Source: Bog-473 sp963840245
Lineage (GTDB): Bacteria; Actinomycetota; Acidimicrobiia; Acidimicrobiales; RAAP-2
Reading direction: 5' to 3'
Length of the DNA: 64,000 nucleotides
NCBI GenBank assembly: GCA_963840245.1
Contig: CAWIYI010000033.1
Location: forward strand, 1 to 64,000
The notes beneath the pieces were generated by a model. That model was not told the origin of the DNA and ran no database searches. It saw only the letters and a program-made list of their open reading frames with translations. The position numbers were made by a program, and so were the translations under genes. Below, one piece after another: positions 62,397-64,000 of this stretch. Each line of letters opens with the position of its first letter. Position 1 is the first letter of the stretch.

Positions 62397-62843
62397 CTAG
62401 TCCTTTGGCAGTTCTGGCACGACGATGCGCGCTGGGTCTCTCGGGCCCATCAGTCCAACCGAGTTGCCATCCGGATCAAGAACGACGGCATAACGGGCGC
62501 CCATCAGCGCGTCGTATGGCGGCTGCTGACCGACGTAGCCCGCACTAGTCAAATCGTCGTACGTCGCGTCGACGCCCTCGGCTGAAACCAGCCGAAACCC
62601 GAAGACGGGTCCAATCTGGGCAGGCGGCCAGCCATGGTTCCACTCCGTTGCAAACGACACGCTGTCGAAATCGAAGTCGAAGCCATCGGTAACGGCACTC
62701 GACGCGAACGTCCGATGATGAGGAGCGAAAGGCTCGATCATTGGTTCAATCGGCACGCCGAGTCGTTCGTAGAATCGGACCATCGTTTGCATGTCGCGGA
62801 CGACAAGGTTGATCTGGTTGAACACTGGTGGGCTTTCGGACAT
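62397..62843 (-). CDS. VOC family (glyoxalase/bleomycin-resistance fold) protein
   Basis: 148 aa with the two beta-alpha-beta-beta-beta modules of the VOC fold: FNQINLVVRDMQTMVRFYERLG at the start and GARYAVVLDPDGNSVGLMGP at the end. The usual metal His at strand 1 (here Asn/Gln) and the Glu at the final strand (here Val/Gly) are absent, so it is probably a binding protein or metal-free enzyme. ATG 62843 with GGAG nine bases upstream. It is the only gene of the inverted-repeat cassette and less GC-rich than the core genes. Confidence 0.85.
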   Translation of the reverse strand: MSESPPVFNQINLVVRDMQTMVRFYERLGVPIEPMIEPFAPHHRTFASSAVTDGFDFDFDSVSFATEWNHGWPPAQIGPVFGFRLVSAEGVDATYDDLTSAGYVGQQPPYDALMGARYAVVLDPDGNSVGLMGPRDPARIVVPELPKD

Positions 62844-62914
62844 ATCGAGCAACTCCGTTCGAGGGTCCGCTCATAATGCCCGTTCTGGTGCGGTCCGACC
62901 AGGCAAACCTTTGT

Positions 62915-62928
62915 TGACACGGCACTAG
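62915..62928 (-). repeat. Right terminal inverted repeat
   Basis: TGACACGGCACTAG, exact reverse complement of 62327-62340. Confidence 0.85.
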
Positions 62929-63217
62929 TCGTAACCAACCTGCTGGCCATGCTCTGCTTAGTGAGGAGATTCCGGACAGCGCACAGGGTTATGGCATTAG
63001 GCTGCTCTTCTGGACCCTTCTCTTGGCGATCAGCTTCCCGGTTCGCCACGGGGGCGCCCTAGTCACGAACCGTCCGGGGTCGCCGCCCGTCCGACCTGAA
63101 CCGTTCGCCCTGGTCGCTTCGTGGTCCCAATGCCCACGCCGGCCGATTGCGGGCCACAGGCGCAATCGTGGGAGACGGTTTCGTGTCGCACCCCCGTGGT
63201 AGTGGACTCACCGACCC
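62929..63217. other. Intergenic region, nothing recognised
   Basis: About 290 bases between the cassette and the nuclease-like gene. No open frame with family features, no tRNA, no clear repeat. The last 60 bases before ATG 63218 probably hold a promoter. Confidence 0.5.
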
Positions 63218-63565
63218 ATGACCAGTCCGTCAAAACGGAGAGGTGACGCCGCCGAGCTGGAAGCCACAGCCGTCCTGGCCGACGAACTGGGGCTCGCCGT
63301 CCAGCGAAAGTCGGGCGCCAGCCGACTCGACGACGTCGGCGACCTCGACGGCATTCCCGTCCAGGTGTCCGCCTGGGCCGACGTCCTCGGGGCCGTCCGG
63401 GAGAATCCGCTGGAGGCCGAGGTTCAGCGGGGACGAGCCGGTGCAACCTTCGCCGCCACAATGATCCGTCTCCGGGGCGGTGCGTGGCGGGTGGTCATGA
63501 CGCCCGAGCAGTTTTCCGCCTTGCTCCGAGAAGCCCTCGCACCGATCAATGAAGCGTCTAAATGA
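63218..63565 (+). CDS. PD-(D/E)XK / Holliday-junction-resolvase-like protein with altered active site
   Basis: 115 aa. The layout matches actinophage resolvase-like nucleases: RRGDAAELEATAVLADELGL, then DVGDLDGIPVQVSAW, then AEVQRGRAGATFAATMIRLRG and VVMTPEQFSALL. The Asp of the motif is present (DVGDLD), but the E-x-K that should follow in the next strand reads Q-V-S, so metal-dependent cleavage is doubtful. ATG 63218, no strong ribosome site. Confidence 0.6.
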   Translation: MTSPSKRRGDAAELEATAVLADELGLAVQRKSGASRLDDVGDLDGIPVQVSAWADVLGAVRENPLEAEVQRGRAGATFAATMIRLRGGAWRVVMTPEQFSALLREALAPINEASK

Positions 63566-63580
63566 GAGAAGGAGATCACG

Positions 63581-63898
63581 ATGCCTAGGCCCAGTGAATG
63601 CCCCGATGTCTTCACTCTCGATCGGCTGGTCCCGTCGAGCGAACACGCCGAGCACGCCACCAGAGCCGCCGACCTGGCATCGTCCCCAATGGCATCTCGG
63701 CTCTTGCCCCGTGAGTACCAGGCCTTGCCGCCGCCGCCAAGCGCAGGCGACGAAGCCGAGTGCGAGGCCGCGCCCGTCCTCTCAGACCTGCTCGGGTTCC
63801 CGGTCCCGGTTGGTCGACTTGAAGTCAGGTGTTGGTCAGGCGGCCAACCACCAGTCCTGTGTAATGCTCCGCCTGATCGACAGGAAACGGATCGGTGA
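63581..63898 (+). CDS. Hypothetical protein
   Basis: 105 aa, no family recognised. GAAGGAG lies about 7 bases before ATG 63581, a convincing start. The last 25 residues overlap the minus-strand gene at 63825-64000 and have unlike composition, so an undetected frame change near 63800 (other frame stopping near 63822) is possible. Confidence 0.45.
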   Translation: MPRPSECPDVFTLDRLVPSSEHAEHATRAADLASSPMASRLLPREYQALPPPPSAGDEAECEAAPVLSDLLGFPVPVGRLEVRCWSGGQPPVLCNAPPDRQETDR

Positions 63899-64000
63899 CG
63901 CCTTCGAATTCCATCGCCACACCGGCGCGGCCTTTGATCGAGTAGATGATGTCCACGTAGGCATCGATGCTCAAGCTCGAGTAGGAGATTGGCACCTTGA
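63825..64000 (-). CDS. Partial coding region, C-terminus of an unknown protein
   Basis: Runs off the right edge. The last 57 residues (VPISYSSLSIDAYVDIIYSIKG ... EHYTGLVVGRLTNT) are open with balanced composition and end in TGA. The sequence KGRAGVAMEFEGVTDPFPVDQ resembles no family I can name. It has no start in the window. Confidence 0.55.
   Translation of the reverse strand, partial: KVPISYSSLSIDAYVDIIYSIKGRAGVAMEFEGVTDPFPVDQAEHYTGLVVGRLTNT

Larger units (their letters stand above)
62327..62928 (+). mobile_element. Inverted-repeat-bounded cassette carrying a VOC gene
   Basis: 602 bp bounded by a perfect 14-bp inverted repeat whose outer ends are CTAG, the kind of target used by IS630/Tc1-type transposons. 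There is no transposase inside; the only gene is the VOC protein. Likely a non-autonomous (MITE-like) element or the remnant of one. The family assignment is inferred from the end sequence only. Confidence 0.55.

Noticed and set aside
57505..64000. Complete prophage
   Set aside because: No capsid, terminase, portal, tail or lysis gene is visible; only integration, regulation and replication genes are seen before the window ends.

Overview
The window is very GC-rich, uses many GTG starts, overlaps its genes (ATGA/GTGA junctions) and often places a TA(A/T)CCT box 6-9 bases before a start codon with no Shine-Dalgarno sequence. Together with the gene content (a PdtaR-type ANTAR regulator beside polA, a four-S1-domain RpsA, RapZ-YvcK-GapA-Pgk-TpiA-SecG, an AftD-type arabinosyltransferase) this points to an actinobacterium, most likely an uncultured member of the Acidimicrobiia. 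The taxon is inferred from gene content only.

Layout. 0.1-3.6 kb (-): fatty-acid operon fabD-fabG-acpP-fabF; FabD carries an extra C-terminal lipoyl-like domain. 4.2-11.6 kb: three exported proteins (a sedolisin with an inserted propeller, a Thr/Pro-tailed secreted protein, a GH43-like protein), all broken by apparent single-base indels. 11.7-18.4 kb: tRNA-Leu(CAA), a MenC-like enzyme, a coiled-coil protein, PdtaR, polA and rpsA. 18.4-23.2 kb (-): an oppBCDF importer operon ending in an ATP-grasp ligase and lacking an adjacent binding protein. 23.3-37.5 kb: envelope-polysaccharide cluster (two GT-C-like membrane proteins, a UDP-galactopyranose-mutase-like flavoprotein, SGNH esterase, flippase, GT4, AftD, methyltransferase). 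37.5-49.4 kb: coaE, uvrB, a SnoaL-like protein, uvrA, an HNH/DUF222 protein, a DUF427 protein, nadA and uvrC, so all three excinuclease subunits lie within about 11 kb. 49.4-57.3 kb: rapZ-yvcK-gap-pgk-tpiA-secG and an oligopeptide-binding lipoprotein, with a near-perfect 1,020-bp tandem duplication spanning gap/pgk and no whiA. 57.4-64 kb: an integrated element that begins at the 3' end of tRNA-Leu(GAG) with an integrase, an HTH protein, an Xis-like protein, a small zinc-ribbon protein and a RepA-like ATPase. It also carries a small inverted-repeat-bounded cassette with a VOC gene, and it runs off the right edge.

About fifteen genes or gene parts show frame changes. Several can be repaired by adding or removing one base, some of these in a C or G run, and the repair restores a family-typical end or a clean gene junction. 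Long genes such as aftD, polA, uvrA and uvrC are intact. I read most of the breaks as consensus errors in poorly covered stretches rather than gene decay; reads are needed to settle this. Coordinates of broken genes are given for the repaired reading.
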